A DNA stretch of 64,000 nucleotides. Origin: an uncultured Prevotella sp. Lineage in GTDB: Bacteria; Bacteroidota; Bacteroidia; Bacteroidales; Bacteroidaceae. The DNA is taken from positions 17,338-81,337 of the forward strand of contig ONQB01000012.1 of the NCBI GenBank assembly GCA_900319905.1, in the 5' to 3' direction. Made by a program: the position numbers and the translations under genes. Shown one piece after another: positions 43,301-53,068 of the stretch (its first letter is position 1; each line of letters opens with the position of its first letter). The notes below the pieces were generated by a model, which worked only from the letters and a program-made list of their open reading frames with translations, did not search any database and had not been told where the DNA came from.

Positions 43301-44668
43301 ATGCGTCATGTTATTCTGTTAATCTGTTTATTGTCGTCTCTTGCGCTTCACGCACAAGTGCGATGGATGGGCGGCGACATCTCGCTCTATCCCTCTTATC
43401 AAAGTTGTGGCACAGTCTACCGTGACTCCATAGGCCAACCCGTCAACCTGCTCTATTATGCGCGTCAGTTGGGCTGGAACATGATGCGCGTGCGGCTGTT
43501 CGTCGACCCGGCCAATGCGCCAACGCAGAACAAGAAGGAAGGCGTGTGCCAGGACCTGCCTTATGTCATCCAACTCTGTAAGGAGATAAAGGAAGCCGGT
43601 CTGTCTATCATGCTCGACCTGCACTACTCCGACACATGGGCTGACCCTGCCAAGCAGTTCACGCCAAGGCGCTGGAAAAGCCTAAAGGCTGCGGCGCTTT
43701 CAGACTCCGTATACAGCTACACCACGCACGTACTGCAAGCCATGAAAAAGGCCAACGTAGAGCCAGACATGATACAGGTTGGCAATGAGATTACATTTGG
43801 CATGCTATGGCCCGTCGGCAAGGTGGACCCAGAGAAAGACCATAACTGGAACGTGCTGGCGAAACTGCTCAAGGCCGGGTGCCGGGCTTGCCGTGAAGTC
43901 TGTCCGAAGGCGAAAATTATTATTCATACGGAGCACGCACAGGACTGGGCGGCCACAAAGGGCTACTATGAAAGACTCAGCAAGTATAAGGTAGACTACG
44001 ATGTCATTGGGCTAAGCTACTATCCGATGTGGCACGGAACCGTCGCTCATCTCGGCACGGTGCTCAATGCCATAGACACAACGTTTCACAAACCGGTGAT
44101 GATCGTGGAAACGGCTGCCTACTACAGTCATTATCACGACAAATGGGTGACCACGCCACGCACGGAGGAGGGAGGTTATGAGGTAAGCATCAAAGGACAA
44201 CGGCAGTTCACGGCAGAGCTGGTGGACGAACTCAACAAGCACAACAATGTTATTGGCTTGTTCTGGTGGTATCCCGAAGAAAACGCCTGCGGCAATCAGC
44301 TGATGGAGAGTTGGCTCAACCGAGGACTCTTCAACAATGAGAACGGATGTGCGTTGCCCGCCTTGTATGAGCTAAGCCGTTTTGTGCCGCATTCGTCCAT
44401 AGAGACACCCCATAAATTCAACAGCAGAGACCTGCCGCAGTATAGCGCCTATACACTCATCATCTTCTACGATGCCGAGGTAGGCGCCGAGCCACTGCTC
44501 AGAGCGCTCACGATGATCAAGGCACAGGTGATTTATCAGTACACGAACTTCCATGGGCTGGCCATCACCAAGCCCACTGACATGACCATCGAGGAAACCA
44601 TCGCCTACCTCGAACGCGTCAAGGGCGTGCTGCAAGTATCACGCGACGCCCTCTACCAATTGCAATAA
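43301..44668 (+). CDS. GH53 endo-beta-1,4-galactanase with I9-like tail
   Basis: A 455-residue exported enzyme cutting type I (arabino)galactan. Signal peptide 1-18 (ends LHAQ). The GH53 barrel spans about 20-375: acid/base Glu163 in QVGNEITFG and nucleophile Glu270 in IVETAAYY; MRVRLFVDPA and DLHYSDTWADPAKQ are family marks. Residues about 382-455 are an extra domain not usual in GH53, with the pattern of a peptidase-inhibitor I9/propeptide fold (TLIIFYD, then IYQYTNFHGLAI, then YLERVKGVLQVSRD). It would supply galactan side-chain cleavage beside the pectin cluster. No SusCD pair is adjacent. Confidence 0.9.
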   Translation: MRHVILLICLLSSLALHAQVRWMGGDISLYPSYQSCGTVYRDSIGQPVNLLYYARQLGWNMMRVRLFVDPANAPTQNKKEGVCQDLPYVIQLCKEIKEAGLSIMLDLHYSDTWADPAKQFTPRRWKSLKAAALSDSVYSYTTHVLQAMKKANVEPDMIQVGNEITFGMLWPVGKVDPEKDHNWNVLAKLLKAGCRACREVCPKAKIIIHTEHAQDWAATKGYYERLSKYKVDYDVIGLSYYPMWHGTVAHLGTVLNAIDTTFHKPVMIVETAAYYSHYHDKWVTTPRTEEGGYEVSIKGQRQFTAELVDELNKHNNVIGLFWWYPEENACGNQLMESWLNRGLFNNENGCALPALYELSRFVPHSSIETPHKFNSRDLPQYSAYTLIIFYDAEVGAEPLLRALTMIKAQVIYQYTNFHGLAITKPTDMTIEETIAYLERVKGVLQVSRDALYQLQ

Positions 44669-44762
44669 TAAAGGCAACCGATGGTTGGCAACCTGACAAC
44701 CGCTTGACTTCACCAATGCGTCACCCTAAATTACCTAAAAAACTTAATAACAGATTACTAAG

Positions 44763-44807
44763 AACAAAACATCCGACAAGTCTGTCTGACCTGCCGGATG
44801 TTTTGTT
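44763..44807. terminator. Bidirectional terminator between GH53 and leuB
   Basis: AACAAAACATCCG (44763-44775) and CGGATGTTTTGTT (44795-44807) are perfect complements across a 19-base loop. A/T-rich arm ends provide T-runs on both strands, fitting the two convergent genes. Confidence 0.85.
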
Positions 44808-44858
44808 GATATCTATCAAGCTGTTCACGGATTATCCCACGACAACCCGAGGATCATC

Positions 44859-45920
44859 TTAGTGCTGTTCGATGTAATTGGCTATCCAAGCGCCAACCTC
44901 CTTGGTGCCATATTGTGCACCGCCCTCCACCTGAATCTCCGGTGTACGGACGTTCTGCTCCAAGCTGGCATCGCATGCCTTACGGATGGCAGCACCTTCC
45001 TCCTTCAGGCCGAAGTGCTCCAGCAACATGGCAGCAGACAGGATCTCAGCCAACGGGTTGGCGATGTTCTTACCGGCAGCCTGTGGCCATGAGCCATGCA
45101 CAGGCTCAAAGAGCGGCGTATGCTCACCCAGAGAAGCTGACGGCTGCAGTCCCATAGAACCTGTGATGGCACTGGTCTCATCGGTAAGGATGTCGCCGAA
45201 GGTGTTCTCCGTCACGATGACATCGAAGAAACGAGGCTCCGTCAACACACGCATCGAAGCGTTGTCAATGAACATGTAGTCGACCTTCACGTCGGGATAG
45301 TTGGGCTCCATCTCCTTGGCAATCTGACGCCACAGACGCGAGCTGGCCAGCACATTGGCCTTATCGACGACGGTCAGGTGATGGTTGCGGCGCATGGCGA
45401 AGTCGAAGGCGACCTTCAGGATGCGCTCTATCTCCGGACGATAGTAGATATCGGTATCGTAAGCCTTGTCGTTGTCCTGATACTTATCACCGAAATACAT
45501 GCCACCCGTCAGCTCACGGATTACTACAAAGTCAGCACCTTTGATCAGCTCCTCTTTAAGAGGACTCTTGTGAAGCAGACAGTCGAACGTGGCAACGGGA
45601 CGGACATTAGCAAACAGACCGAGCTTCTTGCGCATGGCCAGCAGACCCGTCTCGGGACGCACCTTCAGCGTGGGATTGTTGTCAAAACGAGGATCGCCGA
45701 CAGCTGCAAAGAGCACGGCATCAGCATCCATACACGTCTTGAACGTCTCGTCAGGGAACGGATCGCCACAAGCGTCGATGCCATGAGCACCACAAATGGC
45801 CTCCTTGTAAGTGAATTCATGGCCGAACTTCTTAGCCACAACGTTCAACACATTAATAGCCTGAGGCATGATCTCCGGTCCTATACCGTCGCCCGGCAAC
45901 ACTGCGATTTTAAGTTTCAT
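44859..45920 (-). CDS. leuB: 3-isopropylmalate dehydrogenase
   Basis: A 353-residue cytoplasmic NAD-dependent dehydrogenase starting at 45920, where [16 protein letters not shown] opens as usual; an in-frame ATG ten codons earlier is unlikely. Other marks are [32 protein letters not shown] and the [10 protein letters not shown] cofactor loop. It performs the third leucine step and, with citramalate, can serve isoleucine. Last gene of the leu operon. Confidence 0.96.
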   Translation of the reverse strand: MKLKIAVLPGDGIGPEIMPQAINVLNVVAKKFGHEFTYKEAICGAHGIDACGDPFPDETFKTCMDADAVLFAAVGDPRFDNNPTLKVRPETGLLAMRKKLGLFANVRPVATFDCLLHKSPLKEELIKGADFVVIRELTGGMYFGDKYQDNDKAYDTDIYYRPEIERILKVAFDFAMRRNHHLTVVDKANVLASSRLWRQIAKEMEPNYPDVKVDYMFIDNASMRVLTEPRFFDVIVTENTFGDILTDETSAITGSMGLQPSASLGEHTPLFEPVHGSWPQAAGKNIANPLAEILSAAMLLEHFGLKEEGAAIRKACDASLEQNVRTPEIQVEGGAQYGTKEVGAWIANYIEQH

Positions 45921-45978
45921 ATGAATTGATTTTGTAGGGACCGCCATGGGTTCCTTTGATGATTACTAATATTATGAC

Positions 45979-47511
45979 TTACTTATTCTCCTCCTCAATC
46001 ATGTTGAGCATCTTGATGGTGGCCTGAATGGCAGCCTCCGTCTGGTCGGCGTCCAGTCCACGTGTGCGCCACTGCTTGTCATCATCGTTCCAGGTGATGA
46101 CCGTCTGTACCAAGGCATCCGTGCGACCGCCTGGGGGGATGGTCACGGCATAGTTCTGCAACAGTGGGAAGGTGCGGTCGAGCTTTTCCTTATAGATCTT
46201 GCGCAAGGCCTTCACGAAGGCGTCGTACTGACCGTCGCCTGTAGAGTCGGCCTCGTACTGCTTCCCATTGATTTGAATCTTCAGACTGGCAATTGGCTTG
46301 AGGCCATAGCTCGTCGAGACCATGTAGCTCACCAGCTTCACCTTCTGTTCGGGCGAACTGTGCTTAAGCACGTCGCTCACGATGTACGGCAGGTCATCTT
46401 GCGTGACGAGCTGCTTGCGGTCGCCAAGCTCCGTGATACGTTGTGTGACGGCCTTTGTCTGCTCCTTGGTCAGCTCCAGACCCAAGTCAGCAAGATTGCG
46501 GATGATGTTGGCCTTACCAGAGTTCTTGCCAAGGGCAAACTCACGGTGACGGCCGAAGCGCTCGGGCACGAGCTGATTGCTGTAGAGATGGGCCTTGTTG
46601 TCGCCATCGGCATGCACACCGGCTACCTGCGTGAAGACGTTCTCACCTACGACAGGCGTATTGGGCGAATAGCCAATGCCACTGTATCCGGCAACGATAT
46701 TGCTGATCTCCATCAGTGTACTCTCATCGATATGGTCCTTGACTTGCATCTGATCCTTGAGCATCACATGGATGCTGGCCAGCGGGGCATTGCCGCAGCG
46801 CTCGCCCAGGCCGTTGACTGTGACATGCAGGCCGGACGCACCCGCCTCTACCGCCATGAACGAGTTGCCGACAGCCATGTCGTAATCGTTGTGGCCGTGG
46901 AACTCAAACTTAGCACCAGGATAGCGGTCGGTCATTGCCTTGATGTATTCGTAGGTATTCACCGGATTGAGGATGCCGAGGGTGTCGGGCAGCAGATATC
47001 GCAGGATACCCTCATCCTTCAAACCGTCCATCATGTGCCACACGTAGTCGCGGCTGTCGCGCATGCCCTGCGACCAGTCCTCAAGATAGAGGTTCACGTT
47101 CATCCCTTTGGAATGGGCGTAGTTGATGACGCTCTTGATGTCGGCAATATGCTCATCGGGCGTCTTCTTTAGCTGATACTGGCAATGGCGCAATGAACCC
47201 TTGGCCAGGACGTTGACCGTCTTGCATCCGCACTCGTCAATCCAATCAACAGACTTGTTACCATCTACGAAGCCAAGCACCTCCACCCTGTCAATCATGT
47301 CGTGCTGACGGGCGTAGTTGCAGATCATCGTGACGGCCTTTTTCTCTCCTTCCGACACACGCGCCGAAGCTACCTCGACACGGTCCACCCCGACGTCGGA
47401 GAGCAGATGACGGGCTATCATGAGCTTCTCATGAGGCAGGAAGCTCACGCCACTCGTCTGCTCGCCATCGCGGAGCGTGCAGTCCATTATCTCTATTTCA
47501 GAATATGACAT
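45979..47511 (-). CDS. Second 2-isopropylmalate/(R)-citramalate synthase-type enzyme
   Basis: A 510-residue Claisen-condensation enzyme of the LeuA/CimA/homocitrate synthase family. DCTLRDGEQTSG is the N-terminal substrate/metal motif, FHGHNDYDMA and GLGERCGN are further barrel motifs, and a LeuA-type regulatory domain lies at about 375-505. It is clearly different from the leuA protein at 49593. Whether it makes isopropylmalate or (R)-citramalate cannot be fixed here; citramalate would feed isoleucine through LeuCD and LeuB. It lies between leuD and leuB. Confidence 0.85.
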   Translation of the reverse strand: MSYSEIEIMDCTLRDGEQTSGVSFLPHEKLMIARHLLSDVGVDRVEVASARVSEGEKKAVTMICNYARQHDMIDRVEVLGFVDGNKSVDWIDECGCKTVNVLAKGSLRHCQYQLKKTPDEHIADIKSVINYAHSKGMNVNLYLEDWSQGMRDSRDYVWHMMDGLKDEGILRYLLPDTLGILNPVNTYEYIKAMTDRYPGAKFEFHGHNDYDMAVGNSFMAVEAGASGLHVTVNGLGERCGNAPLASIHVMLKDQMQVKDHIDESTLMEISNIVAGYSGIGYSPNTPVVGENVFTQVAGVHADGDNKAHLYSNQLVPERFGRHREFALGKNSGKANIIRNLADLGLELTKEQTKAVTQRITELGDRKQLVTQDDLPYIVSDVLKHSSPEQKVKLVSYMVSTSYGLKPIASLKIQINGKQYEADSTGDGQYDAFVKALRKIYKEKLDRTFPLLQNYAVTIPPGGRTDALVQTVITWNDDDKQWRTRGLDADQTEAAIQATIKMLNMIEEENK

Positions 47512-47577
47512 AGATTCTTCGTTTCTGTCGGTGACGCAACATTTCCCTTTCAGAATGTCACCCCACGGACGCTGCTA

Positions 47578-48183
47578 TTAAACCGGCACATTGGCATTGG
47601 CCTTCTCCCATGCCTCCACCTTATCGCGGTTCTGCACAAGGAAGTCGACATCATCGAGGCCGTTCTCCAGACAGTGTTTCTTATAACCATTGATTTCAAA
47701 GTGCTCACTGTGTCCCGTCGTGAGGTTGGTCACGGTCTGATTGGGAAGGTCGACCTTGACCTGAGCCTTGTGGTCGGCATTGATCGTGTCGAAGAGCTCC
47801 TTCAGGAAGTCTTCGCTGACAACGACGGGCAGCACGAAGTTGTTCAGCTCATTGTTCTTGTGAATATCCGCAAAGAACGAGCTGATGACGACTCTGAAGC
47901 CATAGCCGGCAATGGCCCAGGCTGCATGCTCGCGCGAGGAGCCGGAGCCGAAGTTCTTACCTGCCACGAGGATGACGGCATCCTTGAAGTCGGGATTGTT
48001 GAGCACAAAGTCCTTCTTCTCACTGCCGTCAGCGTTGAAGCGCCAGTCGTGGAAGAGGTAAGGTCCGAAGCCATCCTTCTGAGTGAGCTTGAGGTAACGG
48101 GCCGGTATGATCTGGTCGGTGTCCACATTCTCCAAGGGAAGTGGCACACATGTTGATGTTATGACGTTGAATTTCTGTTTCAT
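47578..48183 (-). CDS. leuD: 3-isopropylmalate dehydratase small subunit
   Basis: A 201-residue swivelling-domain subunit. VDTDQIIPARYL near the start and GKNFGSGSSREHAAWAI in the middle are standard LeuD/aconitase small-subunit motifs. It pairs with LeuC, encoded 2 bp upstream, to isomerise 2- to 3-isopropylmalate. Confidence 0.97.
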   Translation of the reverse strand: MKQKFNVITSTCVPLPLENVDTDQIIPARYLKLTQKDGFGPYLFHDWRFNADGSEKKDFVLNNPDFKDAVILVAGKNFGSGSSREHAAWAIAGYGFRVVISSFFADIHKNNELNNFVLPVVVSEDFLKELFDTINADHKAQVKVDLPNQTVTNLTTGHSEHFEINGYKKHCLENGLDDVDFLVQNRDKVEAWEKANANVPV

Positions 48184-48185
48184 AG

Positions 48186-49577
48186 TTAAAGTGTACGAGG
48201 ATCAGTGATTTTACCTGTTAAAGCGGCAGCTGCGGCTACGAGAGGAGAGGCCAGAATGGTACGGCTGCCCGGTCCCTGACGTCCTTCAAAGTTACGGTTG
48301 CTGGTAGAGACGCTGTACTTTCCTGCCGGAATCTTGTCGTCGTTCATGGCCAGACATGCGGAGCATCCAGGCTGACGGATGACAAAGCCTGCAGCTTCGA
48401 GCACCTTGTCAAGACCTTCGTCCTTGATCTGCTTGGCCACGAGGTGTGAGCCCGGAACAAGCCAAGCCACGACGTTGTCTGCCTTCTTATGACCTTTCAC
48501 CACATTGGCGAACGCACGGAAGTCCTCGATACGGCCATTGGTGCAAGCACCCAGGAAGACGTAGTCGATGGGATGGCCCAACAGCTTCTCGCCCGGTTCA
48601 AAGCCCATATACTTCAACGACTTCATGAAACCGGCCTGCTCGGCCTCGGGGATCTCGTCGAGCGTAGGTATCGTCCCGTTGATGCCGATGCCCATGCCGG
48701 GATTCGTGCCATAGGTGATGCGCGGCTCTATATCCTCGGCGTTGAAGGTCAGCTCCTTGTCGAAGACGGCATCGTCGCCGCTCTTCAGCGTCTTCCAATA
48801 GGCCACAGCCTTATCCCAGTCAGCACCCTTGGGCGCATACTCACGGCCCTTGAGGTATTCGAACGTTGTCTCGTCGGGAGCCACAAAGCCGCCACGTGCT
48901 CCCATCTCAATAGAGAGGTTACAGAGGGTGAGACGACCGTCCATCGTCATGTCGCGGACGACATCACCGGCATATTCAACGAAGTAACCCGTTGCGCCAG
49001 AGGTAGTCAGCTGACTCATGAGGTAGAGGGCCACGTCTTTCGCCGTCACACCGCTCTTCAGCTTGCCATTGACGTTGATGCGCATGGACTTCGGCTTCTG
49101 CTGCAGGATGCACTGAGAGGCCAGCACCATCTCAACCTCGGAGGTGCCGATACCGAAAGCCACGGCACCTACAGCACCATGCGTAGACGTATGACTGTCA
49201 CCACAGACGATGGTCATGCCAGGCAGCGACAGAGCCTTCTCGGGACCGACGACATGGATGATACCATTGTCCTCGGTGTTCATCTTAAACTCGGTCAGTC
49301 CAAACTCATCACAGTTCTTGTCGAGCGTGTCAACTTGGAAACGTCCCACGGGGTCAGCGATAGGCTTGTCCTGGTCATGGGTCTGAATGTTATGGTCGGG
49401 CATGAAGAAGTTCTGCTTAGGGCGGAACACCTTAAGCCCGCGTTTGCGCAGACCGTCAAAAGCCTGCGGGGTGGTCACCTCATGGCCATAGAGCCTGTCG
49501 ATATAAAGTTGGGTAGGACCGTCCTTTACAATCTGCACAACGTGCCGGTCCCAGATTTTATCAAAAAGAGTATTCAT
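48186..49577 (-). CDS. leuC: 3-isopropylmalate dehydratase large subunit
   Basis: A 463-residue 4Fe-4S subunit of isopropylmalate isomerase. Cluster ligands are the cysteine in FLGACTNGR and the two in [21 protein letters not shown] is an active-site segment. It follows leuA by 15 bp and nearly abuts leuD. Confidence 0.98.
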   Translation of the reverse strand: MNTLFDKIWDRHVVQIVKDGPTQLYIDRLYGHEVTTPQAFDGLRKRGLKVFRPKQNFFMPDHNIQTHDQDKPIADPVGRFQVDTLDKNCDEFGLTEFKMNTEDNGIIHVVGPEKALSLPGMTIVCGDSHTSTHGAVGAVAFGIGTSEVEMVLASQCILQQKPKSMRINVNGKLKSGVTAKDVALYLMSQLTTSGATGYFVEYAGDVVRDMTMDGRLTLCNLSIEMGARGGFVAPDETTFEYLKGREYAPKGADWDKAVAYWKTLKSGDDAVFDKELTFNAEDIEPRITYGTNPGMGIGINGTIPTLDEIPEAEQAGFMKSLKYMGFEPGEKLLGHPIDYVFLGACTNGRIEDFRAFANVVKGHKKADNVVAWLVPGSHLVAKQIKDEGLDKVLEAAGFVIRQPGCSACLAMNDDKIPAGKYSVSTSNRNFEGRQGPGSRTILASPLVAAAAALTGKITDPRTL

Positions 49578-49592
49578 ATTGCTTTGTGACTA

Positions 49593-51107
49593 TTATTCCT
49601 GACGTGAGGGGTTTCTAAATTTATTGATACAATCCAGATATGCTTCTACAGATGCGGTCACGATATCTGTGTTGGCTCCGAAGCCATAGTAGACATGGCC
49701 GTCGTATTCCACCTGCATGTGCACCTTACCGACATCGTCCGATCCCTGCGTGATGGCCTGGATGGTAAACTCCTTCAGCGTCATCTGCTTATGGATGATA
49801 CGCTTCAAGGCCTTGATGGCAGCATCGACAGGACCATTACCCGTAGCACTCTCTTCAAACTTCTGTCCGGCAATGTCAAGACCGATGGAAGCGACATTAC
49901 GCACATCCTTGCCGGCGACCACCTGCAGGTAGTCGAGTTTTACAGAGTGGTTGGCCGCCTTATCGGCACCTGCCAGCACGAGGATATCATCGTCGGTGAT
50001 CTCCTTCTTCTTGTCAGCCAGCTTGAGGAATTCCTGATAGATCTTGTCAAGCCGCTGTTCATCTTTGACCTCCACTCCGTTGACTTCGAGGCGGTATTTC
50101 AAGGCAGCACGGCCGGAACGGGCGGTGAGCACTATCTCGTTGTTCTCCAGTCCGATATCCTTCGGATCGATGATCTCATAGGTCTGCACATTCTTCAGCA
50201 CACCATCCTGATGGATGCCGCTGGAGTGAGCGAAGGCGTTACGGCCGACAATGGCCTTGTTAGGCTGTACAGGCATGTTCATCAGTGACGACACCATCCG
50301 GGAGATCGGATAGATCTTGTTGGTATTGATATTGGTGTCAATGTTGAGGTTCTTGTGGCACTTCAGTATCATGGCGATCTCCTCGAGTGCCGTGTTACCG
50401 GCGCGTTCACCGATACCATTGATGGTCACCTCCACCTGGCGGGCACCATTGAGCACTCCCTGGAGCGTGTTGGCGGTAGCCATGCCCAGGTCGTTGTGGC
50501 AATGGGTGGAAATGATGGCCTTGTCTATGTTGTCGACATGCTCTTTGAGGTACTTGATCTTCGCGCCAAATTCATCGGGCAGGCAATAGCCCGTCGTGTC
50601 GGGAATATTGACGACGGTGGCACCTGCCTTGATGACGGCCTCAACGACCTTGGCGAGGTATTCGTTGTCGGTACGTCCGGCATCCTCAGCGTAGAACTCC
50701 ACGTCTTCAACATATTTCTTGGCATAAGCCACGGCACGGACCGCACGCTCCAAGATGTCGTCGCGGGTGGAATTGAACTTATATTTAATATGGTAGTCAC
50801 TGGTTCCAATACCGGTATGGATGCGTTTGTGCTTGGCGTACTTCAGAGCTTCGGCCGCACAGTCTATATCCTTCTCCACAGCACGTGTGAGTGCGCAGAT
50901 GGTAGGCCATGTCACCGCCTTTGAAATCTCCACCACCGAATTGAAGTCACCCGGTGAAGAAATGGGGAAACCTGCCTCAATGACATCCACCCCGAGTAGT
51001 TCCAGCTGCTTGGCTACCTGAATTTTCTCAACTGTGTTCAACTGGCAACCTGGCACCTGCTCACCATCGCGAAGCGTTGTGTCGAAAATATAAAGTCTTT
51101 CGCTCAT
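49593..51107 (-). CDS. leuA: 2-isopropylmalate synthase
   Basis: A 504-residue enzyme making 2-isopropylmalate from ketoisovalerate and acetyl-CoA. [12 protein letters not shown] opens the barrel, [13 protein letters not shown] and GIGERAGN are metal and active-site motifs, and the LeuA regulatory domain (feedback leucine site in the family) covers about 390-500. It is the first structural gene after the leader peptide and attenuator. Confidence 0.97.
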   Translation of the reverse strand: MSERLYIFDTTLRDGEQVPGCQLNTVEKIQVAKQLELLGVDVIEAGFPISSPGDFNSVVEISKAVTWPTICALTRAVEKDIDCAAEALKYAKHKRIHTGIGTSDYHIKYKFNSTRDDILERAVRAVAYAKKYVEDVEFYAEDAGRTDNEYLAKVVEAVIKAGATVVNIPDTTGYCLPDEFGAKIKYLKEHVDNIDKAIISTHCHNDLGMATANTLQGVLNGARQVEVTINGIGERAGNTALEEIAMILKCHKNLNIDTNINTNKIYPISRMVSSLMNMPVQPNKAIVGRNAFAHSSGIHQDGVLKNVQTYEIIDPKDIGLENNEIVLTARSGRAALKYRLEVNGVEVKDEQRLDKIYQEFLKLADKKKEITDDDILVLAGADKAANHSVKLDYLQVVAGKDVRNVASIGLDIAGQKFEESATGNGPVDAAIKALKRIIHKQMTLKEFTIQAITQGSDDVGKVHMQVEYDGHVYYGFGANTDIVTASVEAYLDCINKFRNPSRQE

Positions 51108-51168
51108 AAGATAATATATTTATATTCTTGCTTTCTCAATCATGTTATCAACCAAAGGCTATAACAAG

Positions 51169-51207
51169 CAAAAAGGCCTTTCCACTTGCCGGAAGCGGAA
51201 AGGCCTT
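51169..51207 (-). terminator. Attenuator hairpin of the leu operon
   Basis: On the minus strand AAGGCCTTTCC (51207-51197) pairs perfectly with GGAAAGGCCTT (51183-51173) across a 13-base loop and runs into five T. It lies between a 29-residue leader peptide and leuA (about 62 bp from its start). The loop segment (51188-51197) can also pair, 10 bases, with leader codons around 51247-51256, so an alternative fold is possible. Confidence 0.88.
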
Positions 51208-51223
51208 GCTATGTTATATCATC

Positions 51224-51313
51224 TCAGACTTGCAAGCACGCCATCACACTTCCGGCCACGTTTCGCAGTCGAATGCTAATAATAATGCTCAGTATGGCGT
51301 AAATTACAGTCAT
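51224..51313 (-). CDS. Branched-chain amino acid-rich leader peptide
   Basis: A 29-residue peptide ending TGA 17 bp before the attenuator stem. It has six Ile (five within nine residues around AILSIIISI), three Leu and four Val, about 45 per cent branched-chain. A canonical promoter ends 27 bp upstream. This layout is that of ribosome-mediated attenuation, where stalling on scarce isoleucine, leucine or valine codons would prevent the terminator. It is too short for a protein function. The longer frame running through the promoter is not the gene. Confidence 0.8.
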   Translation of the reverse strand: MTVIYAILSIIISIRLRNVAGSVMACLQV

Positions 51314-51340
51314 CTTACTTGTCTTTGTTATTTTCGCCTG

Positions 51341-51372
51341 CAAAGTTAGACAAATAAAATCAAACACACAAA
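51341..51372 (-). promoter_or_regulatory. Promoter of the leu operon
   Basis: On the minus strand a TTTG (51372-51369), exactly 20 bp, then TAACTTTG (51348-51341): a near-perfect Bacteroidota promoter. Transcription would start near 51334, about 20 bases before the leader peptide. Confidence 0.85.
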
Positions 51373-51445
51373 TAATTCGTAATTTATTTGATAGTTTATC
51401 TAACAATTTATCATTATCCCATGCGGCGTGCATTGGAAGTTATCA

Positions 51446-52981
51446 TCATGGCAGCGGGTTTTCGTCGAAAGGCGTACCCATGGCCTGAGGGCTGAGCGGG
51501 TCGTCGTCCTGATTGAGACGTGAGCTGACGATCTCTCCTCCCATATCGTTGCCGAAAGAAGGCAGGGCGACATCTTCGAGGTTGGAGAAACGGGTGTACT
51601 GGCCCTCGAAGGCCAACAGCACGTCGCCCGTAGCACCTTTACGATGCTTGGCAATGATGATCTGTGCCTTACCTCTGAGGTCGTTGCCTTTCTCGTCCTG
51701 CAACAAGTGGTAATACTCAGGACGGTGCACAAACATCACCATATCGGCATCCTGCTCAATGGCTCCCGACTCACGCAGGTCGCTTAACTGCGGGCGTTTA
51801 GCCTCAAGGTTGGACTCACGGGTCTCCACCGAGCGGTTCAACTGCGACAGGGCGATAATGGGGATGTCGAGCTCCTTGGCCAACTGCTTGAGCGAACGGG
51901 AGATGGTGGACACCTCCTCCTGACGGTTGCCGAAGCGTGCGCCACTGGCGTTCATCAGCTGCAGGTAGTCAATCATGATGAGCTGCACGCCCTTCTCACG
52001 CACCAGACGACGGGCCTTGGTACGCAGTTCAAAGATAGACATACCGGGTGTCTCATCGATGTACAGCGGCTTGCCCATCATCTTGCGCACGCTCTTGTCA
52101 AGACGTGCCCACTCCTCTTTGGTAAGCTGACCGTTCATCACCTTCTTACCCTCAATCTCACACACGTTGGAGATGAGACGGTCCACCAGCTGCACGTTGT
52201 TCATCTCAAGCGAGAAGAAAGCCACGGGAATCTGATAGTCGATGGCAATGTTCTTAGCGACAGACAGGGCAAACGATGTCTTACCCATGGCCGGACGACC
52301 TGCGATGATGATGAGGTCACTCTTCTGCCAGCCGGAGGTGATGGCATCGAGCTTATGGAAGCCGGATGGAATACCGGTGAGACCCGTCTTGTTGGACGAT
52401 GCGTTCTCCATGATCTTCACGGCCTGGGCAATGACCGGGTCTATCTGTGTATAGTCCTGCCTCATGTTCTTCTGCGAAATCTCGAAGAGCAAGCTCTCGG
52501 CTTCCTGCATCAGTTCGTCGACATCGGCCATCGGGTCGAAGGCCTTGGTCTCTATGGCGCTGGTAAAGGAGATGAGCTGACGGGCGATGTACTTCTGCTG
52601 GAGAATCTTGGCATGGTACTCGATATGGGCCGAAGAGGCCACATGCGAGGACAGGTCAACGATATAGGAGGGGCCTCCCACTTCATCGAGCGTACCGTCT
52701 TTCATAAGCTGGTTGGTGACCGTCATGATATCGACGGGGTTCTCCTCCATGTTCAGCTCCTGGATGGCCTGGAAGATTTTCTGGTGACGCGGCTCATAGA
52801 AGCTCTCCGGACGAAGCAGCTCCGATACCACCGAGAAGGCATCCTTGTCGATCATCAGTGCACCAAGCACCACCTTCTCAATGTCGATGGCCTGGGGTTG
52901 CAGATGACCATAGGCAGGATCGATGGGCGCAGAAGTCTTGCGACGACTGCGTGAATTGTTATTTTGATTTTGAACAGGCAT
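51446..52981 (-). CDS. dnaB: Replicative DNA helicase
   Basis: A 511-residue hexameric helicase. The start at 52981 (MPVQNQNNNS) matches the family; a much longer in-frame extension runs antisense through ispE and is rejected. N-terminal domain about 30-130 (EKVVLGALMIDKDAF), linker, then the RecA-like core with Walker A GRPAMGKTSFAL near 220 and Walker B MIDYLQLM near 335. The C-terminal tail is Asp/Pro-rich. A minus-strand -7 box TAAATTTG is at 53005-53012. Confidence 0.97.
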   Translation of the reverse strand: MPVQNQNNNSRSRRKTSAPIDPAYGHLQPQAIDIEKVVLGALMIDKDAFSVVSELLRPESFYEPRHQKIFQAIQELNMEENPVDIMTVTNQLMKDGTLDEVGGPSYIVDLSSHVASSAHIEYHAKILQQKYIARQLISFTSAIETKAFDPMADVDELMQEAESLLFEISQKNMRQDYTQIDPVIAQAVKIMENASSNKTGLTGIPSGFHKLDAITSGWQKSDLIIIAGRPAMGKTSFALSVAKNIAIDYQIPVAFFSLEMNNVQLVDRLISNVCEIEGKKVMNGQLTKEEWARLDKSVRKMMGKPLYIDETPGMSIFELRTKARRLVREKGVQLIMIDYLQLMNASGARFGNRQEEVSTISRSLKQLAKELDIPIIALSQLNRSVETRESNLEAKRPQLSDLRESGAIEQDADMVMFVHRPEYYHLLQDEKGNDLRGKAQIIIAKHRKGATGDVLLAFEGQYTRFSNLEDVALPSFGNDMGGEIVSSRLNQDDDPLSPQAMGTPFDENPLP

Positions 52982-53068
52982 GATTATTTTACTTGAATGT
53001 GGCGCAAATTTACAAAATTTAGATGAAAAGAAGCACCGCCTTTGGAGAAAATAGTTTATTTTTGTGGC

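Noticed and set aside
51224-51433. A 69-residue protein upstream of leuA
   Set aside because: Its first 40 codons run through the promoter elements; only the last 29 residues, from 51313, fit a leader peptide.
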